64,000 bases of DNA, taken from positions 751,658-815,657 of the forward strand of contig KV454012.1 of assembly GCA_001661245.1 (NCBI GenBank). Direction: 5' to 3'. The notes beneath the pieces are model-generated. The model was not told the DNA's origin, did not search any database, and worked only from the letters and a program-made list of their open reading frames with translations. The DNA is from Pachysolen tannophilus NRRL Y-2460. Taxonomy: Eukaryota; Ascomycota; Pichiomycetes; Alaninales; Pachysolenaceae. Made by a program: the position numbers and the translations under genes. This document shows, piece after piece, positions 1 to 10,357 of the stretch; the first letter of the stretch is position 1, and every line of letters begins with the position of its first letter.

Positions 1-71
1 CAAAAAAAAAAAAACAGCAAAAAAGTTCAAATCCGGTAGTTAATCTCTGTTTTCGGAAGTCTGGATCTGGA

Positions 72-203
72 TTTCCCATTTAGGAAGTTTCTCTTAAAAT
101 TTTCAGTTTTAGTTTCATGTTTCCAATTTAAGAAATTGCATTCCTTATTTAGTAGTTTGTGCTTTTCACATCTAGTTTTGACATTCTGCTTCCATTTTAG
201 GAA
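72..203. promoter_or_regulatory. Three MADS-box-like palindromes (Mcm1-type)
   Basis: TTTCCCATTTAGGAAG (72-87), a weaker TTTCCAATTTAAGAAA (120-135) and TTCCATTTTAGGAA (190-203) repeat the form TTCC-N6-GGAA. This resembles the CC(A/T)6GG core bound by Mcm1/SRF-type MADS factors. Spacing is about 50-70 bp and the group lies just upstream of the TATA-like box of MBF1. Binding is inferred from motif shape only. Confidence 0.4.
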
Positions 204-239
204 ATAAGTTTATTTTTTGATATTTTGTACACGCAACAG

Positions 240-247
240 TATATAAG
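240..247 (+). promoter_or_regulatory. TATA-like box of MBF1
   Basis: TATATAAG matches the yeast TATA consensus TATAWAWR and lies about 258 nt before the MBF1 ATG. That would allow a long leader containing the poly-T tract. No transcription start is known. Confidence 0.4.
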
Positions 248-504
248 GTCGTTTTTCTCAGTACAAATCGACGAATCGAGAATTCGTTTTGTCTTTCCAA
301 CCATCATCATATAGAAAATTGAAGAAGCTTTTCATAATTATTTGACTTTTTGTTGGCTTACAAAACCTCTTTTAATTCTTTATTCTTTTTTTTTTTTTTT
401 TTTTTTTTTATTTCTTTTTTCAATTTTTCTTTTCAATCGTATATTGTTAAGTAATCCTTTTTCAAAGGTAATCAAAAAAAAAAAGGAAAAATAGAGAGAA
501 AAAA

Positions 505-972
505 ATGTCAAACCTTTCAAATACAGATTGGGATACCGTTACAGTTATTGGTTCTAAAGCTAGAATTGGTGGTAGTGGACCTCGTCAAAATGTTAGTAAA
601 AGTCAAGGTGCTTTAAATGCTGCTAGAAGATCAGGTAATGTTGTTTCAACAGAGAAAAAATATAACACTGGTAATTCAAAAGGTGATCCTGAAGGTCAAA
701 AATTGGCAAAGATAGATAGAGAAAATGAAGTTGCTCCACCAAAGAAAATTGATGCATCTGTTGGTAAAGCTATTTCTAAGGCAAGATTGGATAAAAAAAT
801 GACCCAAAAAGATTTGGCAACAAAAGTTAATGAAAAGCAAAATGTTATTAATGATTATGAAGCTGGTAGAGCTGTTCCAAATCAACAATTATTAGCTAAA
901 TTAGAAAAAACTTTAGGTGTTAAATTAAGAGGTAAAAATATTGGTGAACCATTATTCCCAAAGAAAAAATAA
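505..972 (+). CDS. MBF1: Multiprotein bridging factor 1 (transcription coactivator)
   Basis: The 155-residue protein is close to the usual MBF1 length. The N-terminal MBF1 region (about 1-75) is Gly/Ser and Lys rich and begins with the typical [11 protein letters not shown]-like stretch. Residues about 85-142 form a Cro/C1-type helix-turn-helix ([18 protein letters not shown] ... [11 protein letters not shown]). MBF1 bridges bZIP activators such as Gcn4 to TBP and also protects against ribosomal frameshifting on collided ribosomes. The ATG follows a purine-rich AAAAA leader, and no other in-frame start competes. RNA1 follows in the same direction 420 bp downstream. Identification is secure from family features. 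Confidence 0.95.
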   Translation: MSNLSNTDWDTVTVIGSKARIGGSGPRQNVSKSQGALNAARRSGNVVSTEKKYNTGNSKGDPEGQKLAKIDRENEVAPPKKIDASVGKAISKARLDKKMTQKDLATKVNEKQNVINDYEAGRAVPNQQLLAKLEKTLGVKLRGKNIGEPLFPKKK

Positions 973-1392
973 AAAAAAATATCATTATAACGTCAACGCT
1001 GGATTCTTCTTAATTTACTGGGTTTCTTTTTCTTCTTTTTTTTTTTCTCTCTTCTTCTTAACTTGTAGTTAATAATGATAATGATCAATGTTGATTTGAA
1101 ACTTTTCAAACTGTAGTTAATTTATTAATAATATTCTTATTAATATCATATAAATACTGTTAAAAGAGACCTTTTGCAGAAAAAAAATTTTTTTTTTTCG
1201 TTTTTTCGTTTTTTTAATGTTTTTTTTAGTGATTTTTGTGTTTTCAATATTGAATCATTAAAAGTTGTTAATTTAATATTAGATGAGTAATAAATCAATT
1301 TGAAAAGTTTGAAGTAATAGATTTGTTGATTATTGATTATTGATTATTGTTTATTAAGGTTTCTTTTTTCTTTTTTGTGGGGGTTTTGAAAA
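973..1392. other. Intergenic MBF1-RNA1
   Basis: About 420 bp between two same-strand genes. It holds T-rich runs and a short direct repeat of TTGATTATTGATTATTGATTATTG at about 1325-1350 just before RNA1. No open frame or RNA gene is apparent; it should contain the MBF1 3' end and RNA1 promoter. Confidence 0.5.
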
Positions 1393-2478
1393 ATGGCTAC
1401 TCAATTTGTTTTAGATCTTGGTATTAAACCGGAGGAGATTTATTCCATTTCAAATAAATCTTTAAAGTTTGATAGTTTATCAGATATTCAACCTTATTTG
1501 GATGAAATGGATAAATTTAAAAATTTGAAAAAGATTGATTTTTCAGGTAATACTATAGGTGTTGAAGCTTCAAAATATTTAGCTTTAAAAATTGAAAATT
1601 TTGCAAATACAATATTAGAAATTAATTTTGCTGATTTTTTCACTGGAAGACTTAAAGATGAAATTCCACGTTCTTTAGAATATTTATTCCCATCATTATT
1701 AAAATGTTCAAATTTAAAAGTTTTAAATTTATCAGATAATGCTTTTGGTCTTCAAACAATTGATCCTGTTGAAGATTATTTAAAAAAAGCTATATCATTA
1801 GAACATTTAATTTTATCAAATAATGGTATGGGTCCTTTTGCTGGTGCAAGAATTGGTAAAGCTTTGTATGTATTAGCTCATGCAAAGAAATTAAATGGTA
1901 CTTGTCCTCCTTCTTTGAAAACTTTTTATTGTGGAAGAAATAGATTAGAAAATGGTTCTATTAATTATCTTGCTATTGGTTTAAAAAATCATCAAGGTTT
2001 AGAATGTGTAAGATTATATCAAAATGGTATTAGACCATCAGGTATTAAAAAATTGATTTTACATGGTTTAAAATATAATAAAAATTTAAAAATTTTGGAT
2101 TTACAAGATAATACTTTTACCATAAATGGTTCTGTTGCCTTAGCTTCATCATTATCATCATGGGAATTCTTGGAAGAAATTAACGTAAATGATTGTTTAT
2201 TAAACCCAAAAGGTTCATTGGAATTTGTTAAAGCATTAGCAGAGTTACCACTGAATAATAATTTAAAATTATTAAAATTACAATATAATGAATTAGAAAC
2301 TAATGCTTTATCTCAATTAGCTATTACTTTAACAAAAAATTTAAAAAATTTGAAAAATTTGGAATTAAATGGTAACAGATTCTCTGAAGATGAAGAAGTA
2401 TTGGATAAAATTAAAGAAGAATTAGAATCAAGAAGTGGTGAATTGGATGAATTGGACGATTTGGAAGAACCAGATAGT

Positions 2479-2543
<65 letters not shown>

Positions 2544-2661
2544 TGATTTAATTCAATTGGAGAAACAATTAGCACAAGACGAAAAGTTTATTTCTAAACC
2601 ATCAAAAGAAGAGGCATCAGTGGAAGATATTGCTGCTGCTATAGAAAAGACTCATATATAG
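1393..2661 (+). CDS. RNA1: Ran GTPase-activating protein (RanGAP)
   Basis: The 422-residue protein is built of leucine-rich repeats through about residue 345, followed by a nearly pure glutamate run (about 357-383) and a short C-terminal tail, which is the RanGAP plan. The signature GRNRLENGS near residue 180 carries the conserved Arg/Asn region used in GTP hydrolysis by Ran. RNA1 acts in the cytoplasm, turning Ran-GTP into Ran-GDP and so giving direction to nuclear transport. The acidic tail is coded by GAA/GAG repeats at about 2465-2541, a tract prone to length change. It is convergent with the acyltransferase gene, 123 bp away. Confidence 0.95.
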
Positions 2662-2784
2662 CATGTTTGACTTTTTATTTCCTATTTTGTGTAGTTTATG
2701 AAGCAAATACAAAAAATAAATATATAAATATATATATATAATTAATATAGCCATTAGAATGTAAAAGCAAAGTAACCGACTAAT

Positions 2785-4234
2785 CTAACCTTTAACTGCA
2801 TCTTTAAGGATATCTTCTTTCAACGAATCAATCAATTTATCTTTATCTGCCCATAACATCTCTAACCATTTTTCCAATCTTCTTTTCTTAACAGGGACTC
2901 TTTGTAACATTCTCGATTTGATATGAATTCTTATAACGTAAGGTGAAGGATTCAATGAAAAAAGTTCTAATAATGAAGGTTGTTTGAACTCACCTCCTGG
3001 CTTGATAATAGGAATCCCATCTGTAGTAAAATTAGACAGTTTTTGTTGTTTCCCTTGTTTTTCTTTTTTCCCTGTGGAAACAGGTGTTTGAAAAGAAGAA
3101 GAAGCAATATTAAAGCTTTCAGCAGCAGTGGTGGACCCAGTGGCAATAGTTACCTGAGCAGAGTTAAGAATAGGCAACTTATTTCTTTCTTTATCCTTTT
3201 CTTTCCTTTCCCACCTTTCCCACATTTCTCTTTTTTTATGTGTAATTGGAGATCCCATTAAAGATTCTGAGCCTGTCATTCCAACAGGTTTATCTATTTC
3301 AGCAATCTTATCATTTTCTTGGATAATGTTGCTATGGTTAAAGCCAACTGGGTTTCTATAATAAATAATGCTAACATCGTATAATCTTGCAAATGAAGTT
3401 TCACTTAAAGCTTGAATTGAATTATAAAAACTTGAAAATCTTGGGTACAACAAGTTTTGAAATTTTGGAAGATAAAACTTGTCACACATTTCTTTTTGTA
3501 ATCTAGATGATTCTAAATTAAAAATATTCACTTCTGGGAAAAGTACAATCCATTCTGGTACTTTACTACAAATCATTTTTTTAAAAATTAAAAGACTTGA
3601 TTTTTCATCTAATTCCCAATTTTCATCACAACTTGCTAAATTTTTCAATATCTTAAGCGTTGGAATTTGCCATATATTATACCAAGTGAAAAAATTGATT
3701 TTAGGTAAAACCATTGAATCAATATTACTCTTGGTTGAATTTTTAGTAATTTGGTATGCCTTAGACAGTGATAATCTAGCTAAATACAGAAATACAAAAT
3801 GATCACATAATGAGTAATGATTACTTATCAACAATGCCGAGTCTGCCTCTAACTCATCGCCAACAATCTGAAACTTGACTCCATTTTGTTCCTAGAAAGC
3901 AAAATAAGCAAAATAATAAAAAAAAAAAAATAATAAATAGTAAGTACGCATTGAACATTTTTATAAACTTTTAATCTATGGGCGCTTTGCGGTAAATTCA
4001 TACCAAGAAGTAAAGTGATAATTCCCAAAAATTAGCACATGTGATTCTCTTCAAATAATCTGAAGTCGAAGGAAAGAAAACTCTCAATCCACTTATTGAA
4101 ACCGAAATAAACTGATAAACAATCAAATACATCAACAATATACACAAAACAGAAACCCCTCTCAACAAGGCTCTCCCAAAAACTGGTAACGGACGAATCC
4201 CAATATCATTTGCAAGCTCCAAAGACATTACCAT
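2785..4234 (-). CDS. Lysophospholipid acyltransferase-like membrane protein (CST26/PSI1-like), one intron
   Basis: The best reading joins exon 1 (4234-4004, phase 0) to exon 2 (3891-2785), giving about 445 residues. The intron would be 4003-3892, with donor GTATGA and acceptor TTTCTAG. Exon 1 supplies one or two N-terminal membrane segments (around LLMYLIVYQFISVSISGL). Exon 2 opens with a VKFQIVGDE-like strand and the acyltransferase motif NHYSLCD (HX4D, H about 102), then LFPE near 195-197, the plsC/LPLAT block. The family moves acyl groups onto lysophospholipids at the ER; CST26/PSI1 handle phosphatidylinositol sn-1 acylation, but I cannot fix the ortholog. The longer upstream start near 4285 is TTG, so ATG 4234 (or 4228) is used. 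The donor side is uncertain; see findings. Confidence 0.65.
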
Positions 4235-4543
4235 GACTCCAATCACTACTATCACTATCACTACCAATATCACAACCCAAATCAAACTCTAAACCCACCT
4301 ATCTAAAATCGATTGATTTGTTTAATCCATCAATTTTATCTTTAAAACTTATCTCATCTCATGTTTCCTCTTTAGGTCATAAAAGAAAAATTTTTTTTTT
4401 CATTTTAAAAGTTTTTTTTTCATTTTTTTTCTTTTTTCATTTTTTCAATTTAAATATCAAGCTTTGTTGAGGTTAGCTGAGGTTAGCTAAGGTTAGAAGG
4501 TATTGAAGAGAAGGTATAGGCTGTGATTGATTGGTTGTTAATA
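4235..4543. other. Divergent promoter, acyltransferase / MRD1
   Basis: It contains CCTCTTTAGG (4367-4376, CC-N6-GG form), several poly-T runs with AAAATTTTTTTTT-like RRPE-type sequence around 4387-4440, and three tandem 10-bp units GAGGTTAGCT / GAGGTTAGCT / AAGGTTAGAA at 4469-4498 just before MRD1. Confidence 0.5.
4469..4498 (+). repeat. Three tandem 10-bp units (GAGGTTAGCT) before MRD1
   Basis: Two exact copies and one variant lie 46 nt upstream of the MRD1 ATG. The core AGGTTAG (CTAACCT on the other strand) resembles telomere-repeat-like sites used by Myb-type factors such as Tbf1 in ribosome-biogenesis promoters. The factor is inferred. Confidence 0.5.
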
Positions 4544-7156
4544 ATGTCTCGAGTAATAGTTAAGGGGCTTCCAAAGTATTTAACTGAAGATAAGTTGAAG
4601 GAGAAGTTTGGTGAGAAAGGTGATGTTACAGATGTTAAATTGATGAAGAATAGATTTGGTGAGTCTAGGAGGTTTGCTTTTATTGGTTATAGAAGGCTGC
4701 AAGATGCTGAAGATGCGGTGAGGTATTTCAATAAGTCTTTTATAGATACTTCGAGAATTGATGTTGAGTTGGCAAAGACATTTGCAGATCCAAATGTGCC
4801 ATTATCATGGAGAGAGAAAAAAAGATTACAAGATGAGAATTTAAGATTGCAGAAGGAAAAGACTTTGGAATTGGAACAAAATTTGAAAATGGAGGCTACT
4901 GCAAGAGGGAATAAGAATAATAAGAGACAAAAAATTTCTGATGAAATTAATCTGCAGATTGATAGTAATCCTAAATTGAAAGAGTTTATGCAAGTTATGA
5001 AACCAAGTCGTGAAGTGAAATCTTGGTCAAATGATATGGTAGTGAGTGAATCAGGTGCTCCTTCGAATAAAGATCTTGAAGCAGTGTTGGCAGAAAAGGA
5101 ACTTGGAGGAAGTTCAAAAGTGATACGGGAAACAAATCATAATGGTAAGATCATTTCAGAAGATGCAAGTGATGATGAATATGAAGATTTCAATACAAAA
5201 TCCTCATCTAATATTGAGAATGATGATGGCTCAGAAACTCTTCTGGAAGAACAAATGATTAGCTTGTCTGAATTGCCAGAGAAGGAAAACATCAATGATA
5301 ATGGTGAAGGTGTGTCTGATTTAGATTGGTTAAAGCAAAGACAAGTAAGAATCAAAGAAGGAGGTGAAAAAGTCATTCAAAAACAGCAAAAATCATCGTC
5401 ACAAGAAATTGAAAATGAAAATATTTCAAAATCACAAGATGAAGTTGAAGTTGAATTAGAAAAAATTGAAACAGAACAAGAAAAATCAATTAATGGAATC
5501 TTAGAAACTGGAAGATTATTTTTACGTAATATTTCATATACAGCAAAAGAAGAAGATTTTACCGAGCTATTTTCAAAATTTGGAGAATTAGAAAGTGTTC
5601 ATATTGCAATTGATACAAGAACAGGTACTTCAAAAGGTTTTGCATATATTCAATTTAAATCTTCGGATGATGCTGTTGAAGCTTATAAGGAGTTGGATAA
5701 ACAGATTTTTCAAGGAAGATTATTACATATCTTACCAGGACAAGTGAAAAAAGATCATAAATTGGACGAGTTTGATCTCAAGAATCTTCCGTTGAAAAAA
5801 CAAAGAGAATTGAAAAAAAAACTGAATGCTTCAAAATCTCAATTTAGTTGGAATTCTTTATTCATGAATCAAGATGCAGTAATGGAATCTGTTGCAAGCA
5901 GATTAGGAGTTGAAAAATCACTGTTGTTGGACCCAGAAAATAGTTCTTCTGCGGTGAAACAAGCATTAGCAGAAGCTTCCGTCATTGGAGATGTCAGAAA
6001 ATATTTTGAAATGAAAGGTATAGATTTGACAAGTTTTGAGAAAACAAAAGAAAGGGATGATAAAGTTGTACTTGTTAAGAATTTTCCATATGGAACTACT
6101 ATAGAAGAAATTGGAGAGTTGTTTTCTCCATTTGGAGAATTAAAAAGATTATTGATGCCTCCAGCAGGAACTATTGCTATTGTTGAGTTTAGAGATTTAC
6201 CATCTGCTAGAGCTGCATTTACTAAATTGGCATTTAGAAGATTTAAAAAATCAATTATTTATTTAGAGAAGGGTCCAAAGGACTTATTTACAAGAGAACC
6301 AACTGAAAGTGAATTAATTTCAATTATGAACGATAAAGAACAGAGTCAAGAAGAAATCTCCACTGCAAAGGAAGCTAAAACAACTTCTAATGATATAATG
6401 GCTTTTGAGAATAACGTTGAGAAGGACAATGAAGATACAGAAGATTTTACTGGACCTACAGTTTCCGTATTTGTGAAGAACTTGAATTTCTCAACAACAC
6501 AACAACAGCTTGGAAATTTATTCAAACCATTAGAAGGATTTATTGTCTGTACTATAAAGCAAAAACCTGATTTAAAAAATCCAGGAAAATTTTTAAGTAT
6601 GGGTTTTGGGTTTGTTGAATTTAAAACCAGTGATCAAGCAAAAGCTGCTATAGCTGCTTTAGATGGACATGTATTTGATGGACATAAATTGCAACTCAAA
6701 CTCTCAACAAGACAACACGTTGTTTCAGAAACAACTCTGAAAACTCCGAAATCAGCCAAATCATCCAAAATTATTGTCAAGAATTTACCATTTGAAGCTA
6801 CAAGAAAGGACGTTGTTGAATTATTTTCTTCATTTGGTCAACTCAAGTCTGTTAGAGTTCCAAAGAAAATTGATAATTCCACCAGAGGTTTTGCCTTTGT
6901 TGAATTTACATTATTGAAAGAAGCAGAGCAAGCCATGGATCAATTAAAAGGTGTACATTTGTTAGGTAGACGGTTGGTTATGCAGTTTGCTGAAAAGGAA
7001 GCAACCAACGTCGATGAGGAGATCGATAAGATGACTTCTAGAGTCAAGAAACAAGTCAATACTACTAAGATGGCTCATGTTTCTAGATTGACCGGAAAGC
7101 GTAAAATAGATGGATTGGAGGACGATGAATTTGGAGATGAGCTTGATAAAATGTAA
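4544..7156 (+). CDS. MRD1: Multiple RNA-binding domain protein 1, 90S pre-ribosome factor
   Basis: The 870-residue protein carries five RRMs, at about 1-80, 321-399, 506-575, 639-722 and 740-815. RNP1-like signatures include SKGFAYIQF, MGFGFVEF and TRGFAFVEF. RRM3 is the most degenerate. A long acidic linker separates RRM1 and RRM2, and the C-terminus has the family tail with RLTGKRK. MRD1 binds nascent pre-18S RNA and U3-linked sites and is needed for early cleavages in the nucleolus. The ATG at 4544 gives the typical MSRVIVKGLP start; the in-frame GTG further upstream is not used. Divergent from the acyltransferase gene and convergent with NOP7. Confidence 0.93.
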   Translation: MSRVIVKGLPKYLTEDKLKEKFGEKGDVTDVKLMKNRFGESRRFAFIGYRRLQDAEDAVRYFNKSFIDTSRIDVELAKTFADPNVPLSWREKKRLQDENLRLQKEKTLELEQNLKMEATARGNKNNKRQKISDEINLQIDSNPKLKEFMQVMKPSREVKSWSNDMVVSESGAPSNKDLEAVLAEKELGGSSKVIRETNHNGKIISEDASDDEYEDFNTKSSSNIENDDGSETLLEEQMISLSELPEKENINDNGEGVSDLDWLKQRQVRIKEGGEKVIQKQQKSSSQEIENENISKSQDEVEVELEKIETEQEKSINGILETGRLFLRNISYTAKEEDFTELFSKFGELESVHIAIDTRTGTSKGFAYIQFKSSDDAVEAYKELDKQIFQGRLLHILPGQVKKDHKLDEFDLKNLPLKKQRELKKKLNASKSQFSWNSLFMNQDAVMESVASRLGVEKSLLLDPENSSSAVKQALAEASVIGDVRKYFEMKGIDLTSFEKTKERDDKVVLVKNFPYGTTIEEIGELFSPFGELKRLLMPPAGTIAIVEFRDLPSARAAFTKLAFRRFKKSIIYLEKGPKDLFTREPTESELISIMNDKEQSQEEISTAKEAKTTSNDIMAFENNVEKDNEDTEDFTGPTVSVFVKNLNFSTTQQQLGNLFKPLEGFIVCTIKQKPDLKNPGKFLSMGFGFVEFKTSDQAKAAIAALDGHVFDGHKLQLKLSTRQHVVSETTLKTPKSAKSSKIIVKNLPFEATRKDVVELFSSFGQLKSVRVPKKIDNSTRGFAFVEFTLLKEAEQAMDQLKGVHLLGRRLVMQFAEKEATNVDEEIDKMTSRVKKQVNTTKMAHVSRLTGKRKIDGLEDDEFGDELDKM

Positions 7157-7359
7157 TTAGTTTAGAAAGAACAGTCACATTTATAGGATTTTATAGGTTT
7201 ATGCACTTGAATAATAGATACATAATTGATATAATATAGTAGAAAACAATTCCATTTATGAAAATACACAAAACAAAGAGAGAAAAAAAAAACCAAATTA
7301 AATCAAACATTAAATGTAAAGGTACATATACGCACACCATACAATGCAAAAATAAACAC

Positions 7360-9171
7360 TTATTTCTTCTCCAACTTTTGCAATTTAGCTTTGGCTTTTT
7401 CGATCTTTCTTCTTTTTGCCTTCAATTCTTCTTGTCTTGTTTCTTCCTTGTTAAGACCATATTGCATTTTCTTATATAATTTACGCTGTTTGTTGGACAT
7501 CATAATCTTCTTCAATTCTTTTTCTTCATCTTCTTCTTTCTTTGTTGCTTTTCTCTTCTTTGAAGAAGGTGCATCCTGTTCAACTTCAGAATATTTAACA
7601 CCAGCAGCTTCTAATTCCAATTCTTTTTGAGCTTGTATATCTTCGTCTTCTTCATCTTCTTCTTCGTCTTCGTCAACCTCTTCCTCCTCGTTTTCTTCTT
7701 CATCTTCTTCTTCTTCTTCGTCTTCTTCTTCCTCGTCATCATCCAGTTCAATGGCAGCTTCTGGGTTATAACCACCAGCATCTCCCCATGGAGATAAATG
7801 AGGTGGTAAAGTCTCCCCAGGAGTATAATCTGAAACTGGTAATAATTGGGCTTTATTGAACGAATCAAAGATCCATTGTGGTTGAACATAAGTTCTTCCA
7901 GGAACCTTATTAGCAATCTTTGGTCTATCAGAAATCTGATGAGTTACACCTGATAAATCAATATCATCTATTGATTCGGATTCATTGTTTAATAAATAAG
8001 CATCAAGAGCAGATTCTGAAATGATTTTACCTCCAGATGAAACTATTAAAAATTCTAGAATATCTAATGGTACTTCTCTACCAACGAAAAATGTAAAACC
8101 ATCAAATAATGTAGAAACTGGGTTATCAAATTTTGAAGGTTGCAGTAATATATCACCAGTATGTTTATTAGAATCTGTAAATTGATCCAACTCTACTTCT
8201 TCAACATTTTCTACTACATCTTCATCATTATTTTCAACTGTTTCAAATTGTTCATGTTTAGCATCTGCTTGTAAAGCTTTTGCTATTTCCTTTTCTGATA
8301 AAATTGTTTCTTTAATATTTTTATTATTTTCATCAATTAATGAATTTGGTAATAATGATGTTGAACCTTCTTTTGTTTCCAATACATATGCACTTAATCC
8401 ACCAATTCCTTTTAATTTCTTATTATCAATTGTTGGTGGATAAATCAAATTTGAACCAGTATATAATTTAAATAATACAAAATGTAATAAAGTTGAATAA
8501 AATTCCAAAAAAGTTAACATGATTCTAAAATCAATATCTGATGGAATATTTTGTGGAAATTTAAAAGGTACTAACCACATTATTTCTTGACCTTTAACAT
8601 TTGCAGAATAATAAACTCCTTTTATAGAAACGAAAACTTTTCTAACAAGTCTTTCCTTAGCAACATAAGCTAACCATTGATTACATAACTTATCAGCTTC
8701 TTTTGTGATTCTAGCACTAACTTTATCGGTAGCTGGCATATTACTAAATAAAAATAACATATTTAAAGCATCATCAATATCTCTTAAAGCATCAAGAAAA
8801 CTTGGATATCTTTCCTTAATAACATGATCTAATTTATATTTTGGTTTATTCGAATCCAATCTTTTTGCTGAACCAACTTCACCTTTCCCTAAAGCTCTAT
8901 TTAATTTTTTAGAAAAAGTCTTGTGCTCTCTAAATTTTTGTAAAATAGGCTCATGTAATAAATATTGAATATCTTTAGAATAATAAAATGTAACAGGAGC
9001 AGTAGATCCTTTATTAGCCTTCTTCTTATTTCTTGGTTCTCTAGGATAAATACCTTTAAATATACATAATCTTCTAAAATCAGCTAACGAAACTTGTAAC
9101 TTCTTAACAGCTTGAGTCCTAGTAATAAAGTTTTTGGCATTACCTGACTTGTTCTTCTTCTTTATCTGCAT
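7360..9171 (-). CDS. NOP7: Pescadillo homolog, 60S biogenesis (PeBoW complex)
   Basis: The 603-residue protein opens with the Pescadillo N-terminal domain (about 1-280; [12 protein letters not shown]-like motif and [18 protein letters not shown]). A BRCT domain follows at about 345-455 ([13 protein letters not shown] ... [10 protein letters not shown]). Next come a long acidic run (about 475-515) and a Lys-rich coiled-coil end. With Erb1 and Ytm1 it drives 27S pre-rRNA processing. It shares a 354-bp divergent promoter with MED18. MRD1, its convergent neighbour, serves the 40S branch. Confidence 0.95.
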   Translation of the reverse strand: MQIKKKNKSGNAKNFITRTQAVKKLQVSLADFRRLCIFKGIYPREPRNKKKANKGSTAPVTFYYSKDIQYLLHEPILQKFREHKTFSKKLNRALGKGEVGSAKRLDSNKPKYKLDHVIKERYPSFLDALRDIDDALNMLFLFSNMPATDKVSARITKEADKLCNQWLAYVAKERLVRKVFVSIKGVYYSANVKGQEIMWLVPFKFPQNIPSDIDFRIMLTFLEFYSTLLHFVLFKLYTGSNLIYPPTIDNKKLKGIGGLSAYVLETKEGSTSLLPNSLIDENNKNIKETILSEKEIAKALQADAKHEQFETVENNDEDVVENVEEVELDQFTDSNKHTGDILLQPSKFDNPVSTLFDGFTFFVGREVPLDILEFLIVSSGGKIISESALDAYLLNNESESIDDIDLSGVTHQISDRPKIANKVPGRTYVQPQWIFDSFNKAQLLPVSDYTPGETLPPHLSPWGDAGGYNPEAAIELDDDEEEEDEEEEEDEEENEEEEVDEDEEEDEEDEDIQAQKELELEAAGVKYSEVEQDAPSSKKRKATKKEEDEEKELKKIMMSNKQRKLYKKMQYGLNKEETRQEELKAKRRKIEKAKAKLQKLEKK

Positions 9172-9525
9172 CTTCCTAACTTCTCAAGATTCAACACACA
9201 ATAAAAAAAAAAGATTTCAAAACCACACTGACAAAAACAATCACTCAATAAAAGTATCTTCTTCTTCTTTTTTGCTCTTTAATACCTCTCTTTCTTTTCC
9301 TCTTCGCTCTTCTTCCCTCTTCTCTTTATGAAAAAAATTTTTTTTTTTTTTTTTTGAAAAATTTTCAAAATTTCCTCATTCGGAATTTGATTGTTTTCAA
9401 ACGACTTTGGATTTTTTTTGGGTCATTTAATGGACCAATTTTGATAGCGGTTAGGGTCATAAACATATATGTTTATGGTGATGGTGTGATAACGACAACA
9501 AATTGGATAGGGTATATTGGTGGAG
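9172..9525. other. Divergent promoter, NOP7 / MED18
   Basis: It is T/A-rich with a long run near 9338-9354 and a TTTCCTCATTCGGAAT palindrome (9371-9386, CC-N6-GG). AAAATTTTT elements near 9330-9370 resemble the RRPE seen at ribosome-biogenesis genes. No gene is seen. Confidence 0.45.
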
Positions 9526-10353
9526 ATGGTTCATCAGTTGTCGTTGGTAGCGGAGATCCCGCAGCCGCAGTATATGCTTAGTGTGTCCACTTTGGCTGCT
9601 ATTACTGGGATGACACCTGAGGATTTGTCTTTACATGTTGTACTTTTAAAACCAAAGTTCCCATTTAATCCAGAGATACAAGCAGGTAAAGTGAATCAAA
9701 TTGAACAATATCGGATAAGAATCACTTCAAGTTTTGATTCTAGTAGTGGTACTCAGCAGCGACTGCAACTGCAACTGCAACTTGAATCTCAAAGTATATT
9801 TGAATTCAATAAAAATTCTAATGATTTAACATCTCGTAAATGGACTATTCAAGTAAGTGAAATACCTTCTGCTGGAAGAAGAACTGTTTCATCACAAAAT
9901 ATATATGAATCTACCATTGTAAATACTGGGGCACATAACGATTTGATTGGATACCTTGATGAATTGGGATACTCTTTGGAAACAGAATTTTGGATAAAAG
10001 GTGTAAGATTTTATCATAATGATATTATAATTGAAATTTATAGAATTTATGTTAAATCTGATAATATTTCAACTGTTATAGTTCCTATTGGTGAAAAAGA
10101 ACAAGATTTAGCAAAATTATATAAATTAGAATTATTAGATAAAACAGGTAAATTTTTTGTTAAATGTTTTGTTAATGTTGAAAGACAAACAGGTGTTGAA
10201 AGTATAACAAAGGCAAATAAACAATTGGATCTTTTAAAAAATGAATTATCAGGATTAATTGATTTAGAAATACCTGATAGAATTGCAATGGATAGTAGAG
10301 TCAATTCAAAAATTGGTATAAGTAATTACAACATTAGCGTTAGAAAAAAATAG
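9526..10353 (+). CDS. MED18: Mediator subunit 18 (head module)
   Basis: The 275-residue protein starts MVHQLSLVAEIP, the typical Med18 beginning, so ATG 9526 is chosen over ATG 9517 which adds three residues. The C-terminal half has the beta-strand-rich fold expected (WIKGVRFYHNDIIIEIYRIY ... FVKCFVNVERQTGVESITKA). Med18 with Med20 forms the movable jaw of the Mediator head that contacts RNA polymerase II. Near residue 80 the gene has a (CAACTG)n run coding alternating Gln and CTG codons, a sign of recent repeat growth. It ends 4 bp from the stop of convergent GTF1. Confidence 0.85.
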   Translation: MVHQLSLVAEIPQPQYMLSVSTLAAITGMTPEDLSLHVVLLKPKFPFNPEIQAGKVNQIEQYRIRITSSFDSSSGTQQRLQLQLQLESQSIFEFNKNSNDLTSRKWTIQVSEIPSAGRRTVSSQNIYESTIVNTGAHNDLIGYLDELGYSLETEFWIKGVRFYHNDIIIEIYRIYVKSDNISTVIVPIGEKEQDLAKLYKLELLDKTGKFFVKCFVNVERQTGVESITKANKQLDLLKNELSGLIDLEIPDRIAMDSRVNSKIGISNYNISVRKK

Positions 10354-10357
10354 AAAA

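Larger units (their letters stand above)
1..504. other. Upstream region of MBF1
   Basis: No gene is visible. The stretch holds a TATA-like box (TATATAAG, 240-247), three CC-N6-GG palindromes between 72 and 203, and an uninterrupted run of 24 T at 386-409. It most likely carries the MBF1 promoter and 5' leader; the left edge cuts whatever lies upstream. Confidence 0.6.

Noticed and set aside
26-40. AGTTCAAATCCG, resembling a tRNA B-box
   Set aside because: No A-box or cloverleaf can be drawn around it; likely chance.
7391-7916. Frames on both strands across the acidic tail of NOP7
   Set aside because: They come from the GAA/GAT repeat of the real gene.
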